This document shows positions 47,775 through 62,433 of a stretch of DNA of 64,000 nt, in pieces. The notes under the pieces are model-generated. The model was not told where the DNA came from. It made no database searches and saw nothing but the letters and a program-made list of their open reading frames with translations. Position 1 is the first letter of the stretch. Each line of letters starts with the position of its first letter. Source of the DNA: Hygrocybe punicea (lineage: Eukaryota; Basidiomycota; Agaricomycetes; Agaricales; Hygrophoraceae); contig OY744463.1 in the NCBI GenBank assembly GCA_963556145.1, forward strand, positions 1,488,001 to 1,552,000. Direction: 5' to 3'. Made by a program: the position numbers and the translations under genes.

Positions 47775-50448
47775 ATGTTGTCGCTTGCACCAAGTCTTGA
47801 AAAACTGTTACGTTCCCTTCCATCCCGTCCCGTCGACCACCACTCCCTTGAACGTCTCGTCGAATACACATTAGACCAGTCCAAAACCAAAATTTCTCCG
47901 GAGAACAGAAAGAGTCAATGGGAATATCTATTAAGAAACGATATATTTTCGCTGGCTGTACGTATCCAAGCTTATACTACATTTAATGCTGACACAGCTG
48001 GTAGGCTACTGAGGGAAAGGCACTCAAGGATGAGGAGACTACCTATTATGACAACTTGCGGGACAAGCTCGACCTGATTTTGATGTTCACAGAGCACGGT
48101 TCGTCATCACGCTAATGGTTGTATGTTGAACGTTCTCAACCGTATGGTAACCCCAGATGCTTGTGAACAGATTTTTCCCTTCATCGTCCTACAGGACCTC
48201 CTGGAAACTCAGACCATTACCTCATGCTCACACATATTCTCTTGGATCGAAGCTCGCTCGAAGCGCCTCACGGAAGGGCTCGTACCCCAGAAAGGAAAGG
48301 CTCTTATCTTACTGCGTACTCTCAACGATCTACTTAGACGACTTTCGAAAATGGGTTCGACCACAATATTCTGCGGCCGGATATTGACATTTTTGAGCGG
48401 GGTATTTCCTCTAGGTGAAAGAAGTGGCGTGAATCTGAGAGGAGAGTATGGACCAGTCTGGGAAGGTGTGAAAGTGACGGAAAAGAACGAGAATACAATC
48501 GATGCGACAGATGCAAAGGAAGCGGGTGGTATGACCGATAAGATGCAGATAGACACCGACAACGATGCGAAGAGTTCATTATCTACCAAACCCTCTGAGA
48601 AAAAGGGAGGTGAGCTGCTTTTCATTTTCTCTTCCAATCACGCTGCAAGTTTTGATTTGTCGTTCAGAATTTTACAATACTTTCTGGTCCTTGCAACTCC
48701 CGTTTTCCCGGCCCCCACTGTTTTCTCATGCAGCTACTTTCTTGGAGTTTAAGGACGCCGTCGACAAGGTACTGCCGGTCATCAAAGAAGCAACCGCGAA
48801 GGAACGCGCTATGATGGGCAGTAGGTCTAGTGGCGCCGGTCCAGGAGCAACACTCAAGCGTAAACGTGAACCAGAATCTGCCGGTGAAAGAGGCACTAAT
48901 GAGTACTTTTTCGCCAAATTTCTGACTAGCTCGGAACTGCTCGATCTTGAGGTTTGTAACCATCTGTGACAATTTTTGAGGACCGCAATCCTGAATACCC
49001 ACCATATCTCAGATTGCAGACACCCACTTCCGCCGCCAGTTTCTCTTTCAGCTTCTCATTCTTCTCAATCACCTACTCACATTTACAAAAACGGCCAAAT
49101 CGACTTGGTCTTCCCCACGCAATCGCTCCCTGCAAATGGAATTTACTCTCGAGGGAACCGATACGCAATGGGTACAGGAAACCCTTACCAAGGCCATGGA
49201 AGAATTGCGTCAAACCACTCCGAACGGGCGTGCATTCGCAGAGACCGTCAACGTCATACTGGAACGCGAGAAGAATTGGGTGAAATGGAAAAACGAGCTA
49301 TGTTCTCCGTTTGACAAGGAACCTTGGGCAGAAGAGCTAAATGGGGTGAAGGTCGGACTGGAGAATGCGACCAAGAAGATCAGGGAAAGGATGAGGGAGG
49401 ATCCAAAGGAGTGGGATTGGAAATTAGGTTCGCAACCACTGACGGAAATTTGGGAAATGGGATACAGAGATTTGAGTGATTTGCAGAATCCTTTCCAGTA
49501 TGGAGTTCTTGGCGTCCTCTTACCCCATGCTGATTCTCGCGACGACTTTGTGCTCGTTTAGACCTGGCGATGTGAAGGATTTTGTAAAGAAAGTTAGACA
49601 AGAAGACGCACGTATCGAAATGCGGAAGAAAACCCTTGCAAATGCAGCGGATAGGACTTCCGTAGCGAGGGCCAAACGCACTGTGCCAAAAGCGGCAGCC
49701 ACACCGCCCACTGTAGACAAGGAAGTATCAATATCGTCCCCACCCAAACCCGCACCGAATCTGCAAGAAAGTAATGCATCTACTGGGGAAACATTGGTTG
49801 TTCGGCCGTCTACGCCACGGCCCATGTTATCGAGTTCTCCTCTTCATCCTTCACTTCCACCTAAACCAGGCTCTCCATCCAAATTGCCATCTTCCTCGCA
49901 AGAAACTGCAACACCAGTACCAATCTCTGCACCGGTCGTAGCACCACCCCCTGTTGTGGTTGCAACACCTGCACCAGAGCCTGCCCAACCCCCCGCGTCC
50001 TCCGTCGCCGTTGATGACCAAATTTCCGAGTATGAGGAGGTCAGTGAATCGTATTTCCAGATAGTTGATGAGTCGCCAGCTGATATGATGTGATCGCCAG
50101 AACAAACAACGCTGGTCCTGGCTCTGTTTACGAACAGCTCGGGATCAATATCTGCAGCACTTTGGCAAGATCGGCACAGGAAACATTGTGTTGCTAGCGG
50201 AGGAAATCGAGAAAGAGAAGAAGGAGCGGGAGAAGATGCAGAAAGGCGAGGATGCATTGCCAACAACGAACACGGTCTCGTCGTCTATGGCGATCGGAGA
50301 AGATATTGGTTATGCCATGACCACCGTGCCTCACGAGGATGGCCAGAAAACGGGGGCGTTGGGTGACAAGCTTGAAGGTATGACGACAACTTCTATCACT
50401 GATGGGGAGGGAGACGTCAAAATGGAGGAAGGCTTGACGTTGCCTTGA
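47775..50448 (+). CDS. THO complex subunit 1 (Hpr1/THOC1)
   Basis: Subunit of the nuclear THO/TREX complex that couples transcription to mRNA export. The frame starts [19 protein letters not shown]. Conserved THOC1 blocks include [45 protein letters not shown] (with [20 protein letters not shown]), [31 protein letters not shown], and [16 protein letters not shown], then the long helical C-terminal part ending in a Pro-rich linker and the block [20 protein letters not shown]. The final ~85 residues are acidic and charged. Introns near 48100, 48610-48670, 48953-49014, 49498-49560 and 50038-50098 restore the frame. I see no C-terminal death domain, as in other fungi. Confidence 0.9.
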
Positions 50449-50622
50449 AGGCTTTACATTTGCCCACGTATATATATTCCTACTGTGATAAGAATGAAGA
50501 TGACTACCACAGGTACAGTTGTTGAACAAATTATCACGTGACAATTTGTCTCCTATACAATTTTTGCTTTGCTTCTCTGACCTGATTTCGCTTCATTTTC
50601 TGTCTTTTCTACCATACCCGCG

Positions 50623-52124
<1,502 letters not shown>

Positions 52125-52280
52125 ATCATACGGACCGATTTCAGAGACATTGCCGTCACACTTTCATTCGTTTGACATTTGAACTTTATTCGTCTTCACT
52201 AATAATTCTGAGTACTTAGACATCGTCTGTCCTTTCTTGATACCCAGCGTGGCAATTCCATTCTTTCCCCGAAAGCTGGA

Positions 52281-54189
52281 CTAAGGCGGAAGTTGGGGAA
52301 CATTCCATACATCGAAAGGGACACAGAAGTGCAACTTGTCATTCAACCCCCAGAATCTTGTCCTCTCTTCATGTATCTCACGCCGGAAACCTTTAGCCTC
52401 CGATTCGGTCATCAGACCTTCCACGCCCGTCATGATCTTATCGATGAGCTCTATCGGGATACGCAAACCTAGCGATTCGTCAACAGCTGTTCTAATCCAC
52501 TCTCTCTGTTGCGGCGCCACCACAATAGTCGACGTGACAGGCGGGATCTCAGGATCGATGAGGAGAAAAGAAAGAACAGAAAGGTGGCCTTCTTTCGAGG
52601 GATCTTCCAGCCGAAATGGGGTGTGTCGATGTTGGTAGATGTTTGGGAATACTAACCCTAATCCCATGCGTGTGGGGACGGAACCGATGTATTGGTGACA
52701 TGGATGTCCCTGGCCCAAACCCCAGGTACGCAAGGTCGCACCCGTGTCACCTGCAAAAAAACCACGAGGACACGACACAGCCATCCGGAATTCAACGGAA
52801 TTATCCACAAGGTTTTCCTTTCATACACAGACGAATTTCAGAGTCAAGCCATCTGGACGAGCAGAGTAAAAGAACACTGACAACGGAAGAGTAGTAGAAT
52901 GCGCAAGCGACGATGCGCTCATTCGGCATGCCTTCTATATGCCAGGGTGAGCCTGAATATTCTGGACCGCCAGGCTGCTGAAAAGCACCAATAATTACTC
53001 AAAATGATAGCGGCTTGATTAATGTTATAAACCGCAAGACACGTACAAGACGAACCTCATATGCGTCCACAACAACCTGCAAATTTCTGCCTCGCAAACT
53101 CACCGTGTGGTTCCGAGATTCGAACCCGCCTGGATAACCACCATCCGGAATATCAGGAAGACAAAGAGGCCGGTTCATGATCCAATGCTGCATTTCTTGC
53201 TCGTATGTAGCCCGTTCATCCTCGTCGTCCGAATGTTCTGGCGGATCAGGTTCTTCCCAAATTGAATACCGACAAGTTCCCTTGATGCGTTGAACCAGAG
53301 GGTTGTTTCTATGAAGATCCGTGAGGACATGTTCAAACAACGGCATGAAGGCCGACAATGTTGTTTCGATAATATGGTAGAAAGAACGGTGCCGAGGGTG
53401 TAGATTGTTGATGTAGGACAGAAATTTGACAGATCCGGACGTTGAGAAGGAGAAGTCGCTAGGTAGGAGAGAAAACTTCTGGCCGGACAATGCGTGAGGT
53501 GATGGCTCAGCACTCGAACTACCATGATTGTTGGGATCGAGGACCGTGGTTCTTCCGTAAACCAGGCAGTATAGCAGAGGATCGATTAGGGTTTGTACGA
53601 CGTCACGTGGGTTTTGTGCGTTTCGAAGACCACGAAACACTTCATTCAGGCTGGTTCCATCCATCAAGGGATCTGCCTCCCAAATACGCTCGAAGCAAGA
53701 CACTTGACTGAAAAAAATCATAGGATAAGCGGCCGGGAACTCGGGATACTTATAAGGGAGTACTAGCCAGTGATTTTGTTCATCACGGAGCCTGGCATAT
53801 CCAGTTAATTCTTCAAGAACGTATTCAACCTGACGCTCAGCTGTAAAAGTTTGATGTTTATATTTCTATGTAACAAATACCTGTCTTTTGGATAGTTGGA
53901 TGCCTACGACAGCGGAAGGTGTGCGGATTTGCCTGCAGCGTTGTTGAGCCTCGCGGGACCATTCCTCCCTGGTATCTGGGTCAAGAAATTGATGCCACCA
54001 CTTCTCCTTCTTCCGAATTTCGGCAGAAAGCTGGCACATTGCTAGTTCTGACAGCTGTAGGAACTGGTGGAATCGGATACCGCAGGTCACGGTGATTTGA
54101 CGTACCGTTCGAGGATTGTCACCAATGCCTCCAAAGAAGAGCGTCCCAACCAAAAAAGGATGACGGTAGCCCCTTTGATCCGTAGTCAT
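52281..54189 (-). CDS. DUF4246-domain protein
   Basis: Member of a fungal family of unknown biochemical function. The N-terminal exon begins MTTDQRGYRHPFLVG and contains the helix KKEKWWHQFLDPDTREEW. The central part includes PLLYCLVYGRTTVL and PDIPDGGYPGGFE. The most conserved block, EYSGSPWHIEGMPNERIVACAFYY, is in the exon at about 52980-52890. The C-terminal part reads GLVFPNIYQHRHTPFRLEDPS and VAPQQREWIRT. Introns near 52820-52890, 52990-53050 and 53725-53860 join these. The length and order match DUF4246 proteins as I remember them. The His and Glu of HIEG could bind metal, but this is speculation. Divergent from PIN1 by 181 bp. Confidence 0.85.
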
Positions 54190-54370
54190 TTTCTATGGCC
54201 CAGGTGTATTATGGATATACGAAGGCGAGTTCTGGGTTGGTTGATGCGTAGAAACCTGTTTGCCAGCGAAGGGTCATTTTGGTGAATTTCAGTGTCCGTA
54301 CAATCCTAACCAAACAATACAACACCTTCCAAGTTTCTTTGCAAAGCTTCAAGCTTTCAACCATTTTCAA

Positions 54371-54979
54371 ATGGTAAAGTCAGACAACTTCTGCTTTTAC
54401 TGCGGCTGATTTCTTCAATCTGTCAGTGGGAAGTCAGACTTTCCAGCTCTCAGGGTGTTCCGTATTTTTTCAATACCCAAACTCGCACCGCAACCTGGGA
54501 CACTCCTTCAGAGCTCACTCAGCAGGAAATCAACCAGTTACCGGGGGCCAAGGAGTATCTTGGGCGCGATTCCAGCGTAGGGGGCAGACCTAGTCAAGTG
54601 CGCGCAAGTCACCTGTTGGTGAAACATAAGGACAGCCGGAGACCTTCCAGCTGGAAAGAAGTTAGCAACATCTCTTCTCCTACTCCTCCAAATGAGTAAT
54701 CCATAGTTGTAGCCTAACATCACCCGCTCGAAAGAGGAGGCTATCCAAATTCTCCGCAATTATCAAGCTCAGATCGCCGGATCGCACGAGAACTTCGCTA
54801 AGCTCGCGCAGGAGCACTCAGATTGTTCCTCTCACTCGAGCGGAGGCGATCTTGGTTGGTTCAAACCTGGACAAATGCAGAAGTCTTTTGAAGATGCGGC
54901 ATATAGCTTGTCTGTGGGGCAGATCAGCGACGTGGTTAGCTCTGACAGTGGGGTCCACTTGATTTTGAGGACTGGTTGA
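54371..54979 (+). CDS. ESS1: Pin1/Ess1-type peptidyl-prolyl cis-trans isomerase
   Basis: Isomerises phospho-Ser/Thr-Pro bonds, notably in the RNA polymerase II tail and cell-cycle proteins. The coding part of exon 1 is just the ATG at 54371, followed by GTAAAG; exon 2 starts WEVRLSSSQGVPYFFN. The WW domain has its two Trp (WEVRL and TRTATWDTP). The parvulin domain begins RASHLLVKHKDSRRPSSW and includes the phosphate-binding basic cluster, EEAIQIL, FAKLAQEHSDCSSHSSGGDLGWF and SDSGVHLILRTG. The last intron, about 54659-54714, joins SSWKE to PNITRSKEEA. The predicted length of about 165 aa is normal. Distance to the divergent DUF4246 gene is 181 bp. Confidence 0.92.
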
Positions 54980-55124
54980 ATGATCAGTACCAGGGAGCAG
55001 AAATGAATCGCTTTCTACTGTAGAGTGTCACTACTCTTGTTTCAGTTAAGCGATCATCCGAGTCTTTATCAAACAACCCTGGGCTTTCCTCACACGCCAA
55101 TTCCGAACTCTTGATATCAGGTTA

Positions 55125-56469
55125 ATGGACATCCTAGTGCCCTCGACCACTGGTGAGGCTGGTGAGGGATTAACAAATGTTGGCGGTGTGCGGGTCAGCA
55201 AGATTCTTATTCATCCCATCAAGGTGAGCGGTCTCGCAGAATGTGTACATTCCTTTTTTTTCACTTTGCTAGTGTCAAGAGTTGCCGAGGGACCTCAGTT
55301 CAAAGTGCTCGATATACCGTTGACGGTTTAGAGGTGATCAACCCTCGATGCCAGGGTTCGCCCACTCATCAGAATCTATAAAGAACGACCGCAAATGGTG
55401 CATTATTGAGGCTGATACGAATAAAATCATAACAGCGCGCGACATTGGGAAGGTGAGAAGGAATCAGTGCTTGGGTGCTTGACTGGGCACATTCCACTTA
55501 ATCCAGACGGTTTTGATCGTCCCCCGCATCGAGGTGGACGATTCATCCCCACACGGTGGGCGACTTGAAGTGTCTTTCCCCAAAGATTCCGGATGTGAGA
55601 CGTTTTCAGTACCATTGCGGCCCAATGATGAGACTTTGAAGCACTGGAAAATGTAAAAGTATAGATTCTTCTCTCATCCCTCTACTAATCATAACTAGGC
55701 TGGACAAATTAACTCTCTTCAAGATTTACGAGATCGACGGATACATATGTCAAGGTGTCCAAATGGCTTCCGAGTCTCCCTCGTCGACTCTTTCGAAATA
55801 TTTGGGCAGATCAGTACATCTGGTATACAAAGGTCCCCGCCCACGGGTTTGCCAACCCACAACTGCGTATCCTGAGCTGAAAGCAACGGTTTCATATCAA
55901 GATGGATATCCATTGTTGGTGCTGTCGGAGGAGAGTGTCAAAGAGGTGGAGAAGCAGACCAAAAAAATTGTCGGTGTACAGGGAGTGGAGGAGCAGTGGA
56001 GGGATGAGCCGTTAGTCATAGAGAGGTTTGTCGATATCATTGGTGTGTATTCTTCAAGAGTTGACTTTGCTCTGATGTGACAGGTTTAGGCCAAATGTAA
56101 TTCTCAAGGGGTGCGGACCATTTGCCGAAGATGAATGGGCGGAAATTGTTATCGAATCTGACCAAGAAAGGACTCTTGGCATCACGCTCGTGGCCAGCTG
56201 TACTCGATGTCTGGTACGGATTTTATATCATACTCATAGTCTTATGTGACTTATGCCTGCAGCTTCCAAATGTTCATACGGAGACTGGCTTACGGGACAA
56301 AGCAGTCCCATACAAGGTGCTCATGAAGTTCCGCACTGGGATCCATCCGGTATACCAGATGAAACCTTGTTTGGGGTGTCATGGCGTTCCGTCCGGCGGT
56401 GGTGTCATGAGTGTTAATGACCGTGTCAGTGTCAGAAAGTTTGGCGCAGATGTATGGACACCGAGCTGA
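55125..56469 (+). CDS. MOSC-domain protein (mARC-like)
   Basis: Molybdenum-cofactor-binding family with an N-terminal beta-barrel and a MOSC domain. Introns near 55222-55270, 55330-55380, 55451-55506, 55655-55700, 56042-56082 and 56215-56262 join the frames. Recognisable segments are VSKILIHPIN, KSCRGTSVQ, GLENDRKWCIIEADTNKI, YDEIDGY-like FKIYEIDGYICQG, RFRPNVILKG, FAEDEWAEI and CTRCLLPNVHTETG. The Cys of CTRC is the expected molybdenum ligand. The domain order (MOSC-N, then MOSC) matches mitochondrial amidoxime-reducing components and bacterial YcbX-like proteins. I see no clear N-terminal membrane anchor, so a cytosolic location is possible. Substrate unknown. Confidence 0.85.
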
Positions 56470-56842
56470 TACATCATCCACACCTCCTGCTCCTGCCGCG
56501 AAAGTTGTAAGAGGTCATTTCTGCAAGGTTGTCAGTCAACTGATTGATTCAAACCGTAGTTTATGGAATTGCTCTTTGTAAATGAACGATGTATCCGAAA
56601 AACATATCTGTGACATATTTGTGACATGTGAATTTTCCAATATTATTAATAATGCCAAATATAATGTATAAATAAATATTCATAAATTCGACGCATGTGG
56701 GTTGCCGCATTTGGCAAAACTGAAATCAAGTGTTGGAGTTCTAGTACACCGCCAACTTGAAGTCCATCATTCAGGGCTCCCCAAAATCTGGGATACCGGT
56801 CAACTGGGAGTCTGCGACAATCCGAGGCTCTACGCACGGGCC
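56470..56842. other. Intergenic region
   Basis: About 370 bp including an AT-rich stretch (56560-56700). No separate feature recognised. Confidence 0.55.
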
Positions 56843-59800
56843 ATGGCAATAGCCAAGTGGATCCCATTTGGTGCTCAACAATCCCCTGCTACGGAGAACA
56901 CGAAGCCGGAACCGACACCAGTTATCAGCTCGGCAGATGCGAAGAAATTTGGCCTCGAGAATGTGCGCCTTTACGCTTCTATCGTTTTGCTATACTTAGT
57001 CGACGTTGGGTACTATAGTTTGGCAATACGTGGTAAGTTTAGCGCTGGCTGTCTCCGCTTTACAACTTCAATCTTCCTATGCGATCAGCTATGCCAACTC
57101 AGTCCTTCAAGCACTTTACTTTTGCACACCTTTCCGGGAACTCCTTCTCCAATCGGTCGATCAATATGTTTCTCAAAACTTTGCTCTACCACAATTCATC
57201 CCACCCCCTGCACGGCCAAAGCCACCACGGAAGTATTCGGTAAGTGCAACGCCAGCCGACGTACCAAACAGCAATGGAGCTCCCCAACATGTATATCCCC
57301 CCATACCCTCATCTCCGCCAACCCTGCTATCTGCTTTGCGTTCCCTCTTTCTTTTCATATCCAAACACCCGGAAGACAAGGGCGTCGTTGCTCCTCGCGC
57401 GTTCATTGACAAGCTAAAGGAAGTCAACGAGCTCTTTCGTTCGACTATGCATCAGGATGCACACGAATTTCTAAACTACTTGCTTAACAAGGTTGTAGAG
57501 GAAATTGAGGATGAAAAGAGACAACAACAAGGAGACACCCCACCCAGCGACGACCGTGAGCACAAATTGGTACCTTCTATTTTATACGACAGTATTCAGT
57601 GTTGGGTCCACCTTCAGTATCAAACTCCATTGTGACAGTGGGGTCAAGGTCAGCGACCACCGCAATAACATCGAATTCCGGAACATCGCCACAAGATGCT
57701 ACTCTTGTGCACAAGCTCTTTGAAGGTATTCTGACCAGTGAAACTCGCTGTTTGACCTGCGAAACTGTGCGTTTTTGTTTTTCATTGCTACAGAACGATA
57801 ATGTTCATGGTACCCAGGTTTCTTCACGCGACGAATCATTTTTGGACTTGTCCATAGACATTGAGCAAAACTCAAGTGTAACGGCGTGTCTCCGACAATT
57901 TAGCGCCAGTGAAATGCTGTGTCAGAAGAACAAATTTTTTTGCGACTCGTGTTGCGACCTGCAAGAGGCCGAGAAGCGGTGAGCATCTTCTTACCGGGTG
58001 ATTTTACAGCGTTTCTGAATCCAATGTCGACCTAGAATGAAGATCAAGAAATTGCCAAACGTCCTTGCTCTTCATCTGAAACGGTTCAAGTACCAGGAAG
58101 ACGTCCAGAGATACATCAAACTAGCCTATCGCGTCGCATTTCCATTTGAATTGAGATTGTTCAACACAGTCGATGATACAGACGATGCGGACCGATTATA
58201 CGAACTCTTTGCGATCGTAGTTCATATCGGAAAGTGAGTATTCGCCAATCACATAAATTCCTTGACGCTGTTATCCTGTCTCCGTACGAACCCGTCTTTG
58301 ACTGATGCGTAATTCTCCAGTGGACCACACCATGGACACTACGTTTCCCTTGTCAAAACTCGTGGGATTTGGCTTGTCTTCGACGATGACGTAGTAGAGT
58401 CAGTCAAAGAAAGCGATATTCCCAGATACTTTGGCGACTCAAACTCGGGCTCGGCATATGTGCTATATTACCAGGCGGTTGACATTGATTTGGTGAGGCT
58501 GGGCTTGCGGGACCCTTTGCCCCATAGAACCAACCAACCTGAGAGTCAGATACACGACCAACACCCCTCTCCACTTCAACCTATTCCTACCCTTCCTCCC
58601 GGTCTTGTCGAGGATTCTTCTGACATCAGCGATCCACCCTTCCCAGCTACCCCTGCTTTACCATCCCAAGCGTTTTTACCAATACCGGACCATTTAGTGG
58701 GGAAAGTACCGCTGTCTCTTCCTTCGAAAGTGAATGGTTCATATCCCGATGATCCCTCTTCTTCAACTTCTACGCCAATTGTGACAGTCCCTACTCCGGG
58801 CGGCGCCAGCGCTATAGGCGGTCTATTTAATTCTTTGCGTAGGGGTCCGTCGACCAAGGTGCGAACGAGTACGTCTGGACCGGAGGGCCGCAAATCGTAT
58901 ACCGAGCCATCACCGCGGCTCATACTGCAGCCTGCATTATCAGGGAATGACGATCAACCAAAAACGGTGCAAACCCCGCCACCCATACCACCCATGCCAC
59001 CCCCCCCAGCAATTGGGAAAGATAGACAACCAGAAAGAAAGGCAAGTACATGGTTTAAACGGAAAGGCGTGAAGATGCGTGCCGAGACTGGAAGCGAGTA
59101 TTCGCCCTCCGTCTTGCCATCCAACGCTGACGAAAATGGGACTAAACCCCCGCCGTCGATACCCTCACAAACAGGGCCTGCACCTGGAGAAGAAAGTGGT
59201 AGACGGCCTTCAGATCATGCTGTCCCTAGTGGCGATGTCTCTCTGTCGTTCTCATCTGCACTGCAAACTGGGCTAGATGTCACCGCAGACGGCATCCGGG
59301 ATCGTCGCAGCGGATATGATTCACCATCGGCAGGTTCCGCATCGTCTTCCTTTGCGTCAACTTCAGCCGTCCACGGTTCTCTAACGCATGTTGAACTTCC
59401 AAATACTTCCCATTCATTGACGACCGTACCCGCAGTGTCACAGGGAGCGCCAACTCCTTCGCCAACGGGTATGGGCTTTCCAAGGCAGCAAAACAAGTCG
59501 CTCACTCACCTTGGCCAGAAAGGCAAAAGCCCTGAGACATATGAAGGTGATGCAATACTCCCTCAGAGGCCATTATCAGCCACGGATTCTAGATCCAAGC
59601 CACCAATTCCTCCTGTCCCTCGTTTACCTCCCTTATCCCCTGGAACATTCGAACCAAGGCAACGTGATGGGAAGACATCAGAGAGGTATGACCGTGAAGA
59701 CATGGTTAGAGCCAAGATAAGCGTGGACGAGGGGTCCAGCTCACGGCTGAACTCGGACCGTCCTAGTCGCGAACTGGCTTCCTTCGCTGGTGCAAATAAT

Positions 59801-60004
59801 AGCACAAGTACCACAAGTAGTGCCGGTCATGGCTTGAAACGATCCCCGAGGAAGCTGAGCTTGAACGCGCCGATGCTTGGATTTGGACGGAAGGACAAAG
59901 ACAAGCAGAAGGAGAAGGAGAAGGAGAAAGAGAAGGATAGAGAGAAAGGGGCCGCTCAGCAGCTCAACGCCTTTGCGCCATTTCTGATGGTTTCCAGAAT
60001 ATAG
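56843..60004 (+). CDS. Ubiquitin carboxyl-terminal hydrolase, CreB/Ubp9-13 (USP12/46) type
   Basis: Deubiquitinase of the group that includes Aspergillus CreB, known for a role in carbon catabolite control. [10 protein letters not shown] starts at 56843. The Cys box [19 protein letters not shown] needs a 14-nt micro-exon (57019-57032, TTTGGCAATACGTG), and the catalytic Cys codon is split TG|C over the next intron. Later motifs are [26 protein letters not shown] with [13 protein letters not shown] (zinc-binding Cys pairs), LHLKRFKY, the His box [21 protein letters not shown] and AYVLYYQ. After the catalytic domain an intrinsically disordered Pro/Ser-rich tail of about 500 residues ends in a Lys/Glu-rich repeat (59895-59950). 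The tail is much longer than in human USP12/46. Confidence 0.92.
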
Positions 60005-60490
60005 GTTATGAACATTTTCCTTTGTTAACCCTCGTTTTCTCAGCTATTTTTATCATGACTGACTGTCACTACAGTAACATCATCTACATACCACAGCTGT
60101 AATGTGTTCCATTACGATACCTATGCAGAGAGGATCAGTCAAGTGTTTCGATAATTTAAATTTGTAATCCAGTAGAATAAAATATTTTGGAAGTATGTAA
60201 TCCTTTCCTTCATGATTAACGACAGTGTGATTGAGAAGGCGTGCCAGTTCGAATTCGTTTCCTGTGAGCTTTGCTCCCACTGTCTTAAGGCAGGTGGCAT
60301 GCAAAAAAAAACGGGTCACCTCAAATTATAAGATTACATGTATAATAATTCTTATTTGTACACTTCGGAGAGTGTTCCGGTCGAATCTCTTCCGTCAGAC
60401 AGGAGCTCAACGCTCGGTATCTTGGGACAGGAACATCCGTTCCCTCAGTCAGGCATTTGGATGTTTCTTGAGAATGTGGAGCTTACTAGG
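60005..60490. other. Intergenic region between convergent genes
   Basis: About 485 bp between the CreB-like gene and the F-box gene. AT-rich, with no recognised gene or repeat. Confidence 0.55.
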
Positions 60491-62433
60491 CTATTGCGGT
60501 GGTCTTTTCGGAACTTGTGCGAAGTCCAGAATGTGGATCACATCTGAAGCAGAGATACACACACGCCCAATGCCCTCGTCCCAGGCAACAGCACTGACAC
60601 CATCCTCTCGCAAGGTTGAAGCTAATTTTTTCGGTATGATCAGAGAGGAATATATATTAGACGGTATCAGTTTTCTCTTCTTCATGACGCGAAGTTCTTC
60701 GTTCGTGTTTTCTTCCGGCATGGTAGGGTAATCGAATGGCTGGGCTTCGGGAGTCACGTATCTTCGAAGATTGACGAGGGCGGGTGTGTCAGTCCGGTCG
60801 TCGGATGGGACGGTGTAGATGAGGGTGCGATAGGCACCGGGCAGGACGTGCGCGATGTTGGGATCGCAATCGTGACGGGATTGGAAAGACACATTGCTGA
60901 GCGAGTAGTAATAAGATTTCTTCTGTTTGGAGCCCAAATCAACGTGAGTGGGCCATACCATGTAGTGCTGAAGACCGTGGGGTTGAGTTGTGCGACAAAA
61001 TATGGAAATGGGCGACGGGGGACCGTTCGCCGCTGGGAGGGTGGGTTGGATGGACTTATCATGTTGTGTCGCAAGATTGTGATCTGATATCTGGAAACTT
61101 GCTATGTGCCTATTGTCGATGATGTAGCGGTCGGTGGCCCCCAAAGTAGTGGTTTCTCCTCGCACTGGAGCATTGTATATTTCGATTAGATACACTGGTG
61201 TTGCTTCCGGGAGAGGAATGGCGGCTGGAACAGAGCGAATCACAAGGATTTGGTTTTGAATAGGGAAGATGCGTACACCGCAAATTTTGTGTACCTAGGA
61301 CTCCGAGATCAGCCTCAAAGTACACGACATCCATTTGGTGACAATGCAGACATACCAGATCCGAAAGAGGTTCAAAGAGCTCACACTTCAATGTGGATAT
61401 TGTGCGGGTGGCCAAATCTTTGATCACGACCTGGTCAGGACGTTTTACGACGACGACAAACGGCACGCCTTCGTATTCGACTAGATTCACGGCATCCAGC
61501 GGGGTGGACGACCGGATTCTTGCCATTTCACGAAATGGTGGCGGTTGCCTTGCAGCGTATGCGCGAAACTCCCAAGAACCTTGAGCAATATTTGGGTCGC
61601 CCAGTAATTCTAAAGCCTGAAGCGAAATATGAAGTCCGACACATTCATATTGGAGAGGAATAGGGGGGTCTATCTCGGTCATGACGCTGTAGTCGGAGGG
61701 ATTAATTCTGTCCGAGCGTTATCAGCCAAACAAAAGAAGATACAAAAATGATTCACGGACCCGCATCGTGTATGGCCTTTGAACTTTCGCCGAATGTAGG
61801 CAATAGCAATACCCTGGACGCCTTGAAAAGTCATGTACTTGGCTTGTAAGTTGTACGCCTTGGCTTTCGTTGGCGTCTTTGCCAATGCCACACTGCCCTT
61901 TCCGGCATGGTCCAAGACGAATACCATTATCGCGTAGCGCTTAGAACCAGAGTCTCTCACCGAAGCAACCAGATATTTGCCGCCAGGAAGAACTGTCATG
62001 GCAAGCACCTGGTTATATGTCTTGAGCTGCTGTGCGTGATATAATTTCGGTCTGAAGCTTCTCCAATTATCGTCCAGTGATATCGCACGAAACACTAGTT
62101 TTTCGGCTTCAAAGTCGAGTTCGCCAAGAGAGTATCGTGAAGTAGGGGGCAATGGGGGTAAGGGAATATTGATGTGGCGTAATAGTCGTTTCCAAATGAT
62201 GGGTTGGTGAGTGAGGTAGTAGTACAGCCTGCTGACCTGCATGGGCCATAAATGCCAGGTAGCAAACAGGAAATGTAAGCAATACGCACTCTTCGCATGG
62301 ACAAAATGTCCTCTACGCTAAAATAAATAAAAATATGGTCGACGAAAATGTCATTCGACAGCACGTCTATAAAGCACCCTTTCTTCTTCCGAAAGAATCG
62401 AGTGATGAGAAAGTCAGGCAGGAAAGATAGCAT
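60491..62433 (-). CDS. F-box protein
   Basis: Probable substrate receptor of an SCF ubiquitin ligase. The start at 62433 is MLSFLPDFLI. The F-box lies in residues about 22-65 (DVLSNDIFVDHIFIYFSVEDILSMRR joined across an intron near 62290-62240 to VSRLYYYLTHQPIIWKRLLRHI). The remaining ~500 residues are beta-rich, with segments such as VLAMTVLPGGKYLVASV and VRRKF-type sheets, and probably form a propeller-like domain. The C-terminus reads GIGRVCISASDVIHILDFA and ends at 60491. This matches a large, rapidly diverging F-box group in mushroom genomes. No substrate can be inferred. Head-to-head with aminopeptidase P. Confidence 0.85.

Noticed and set aside
53100..53130. tRNA B-box-like GATTCGAACCC
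   Set aside because: It lies inside the DUF4246 coding exon, with no A-box or cloverleaf around it.
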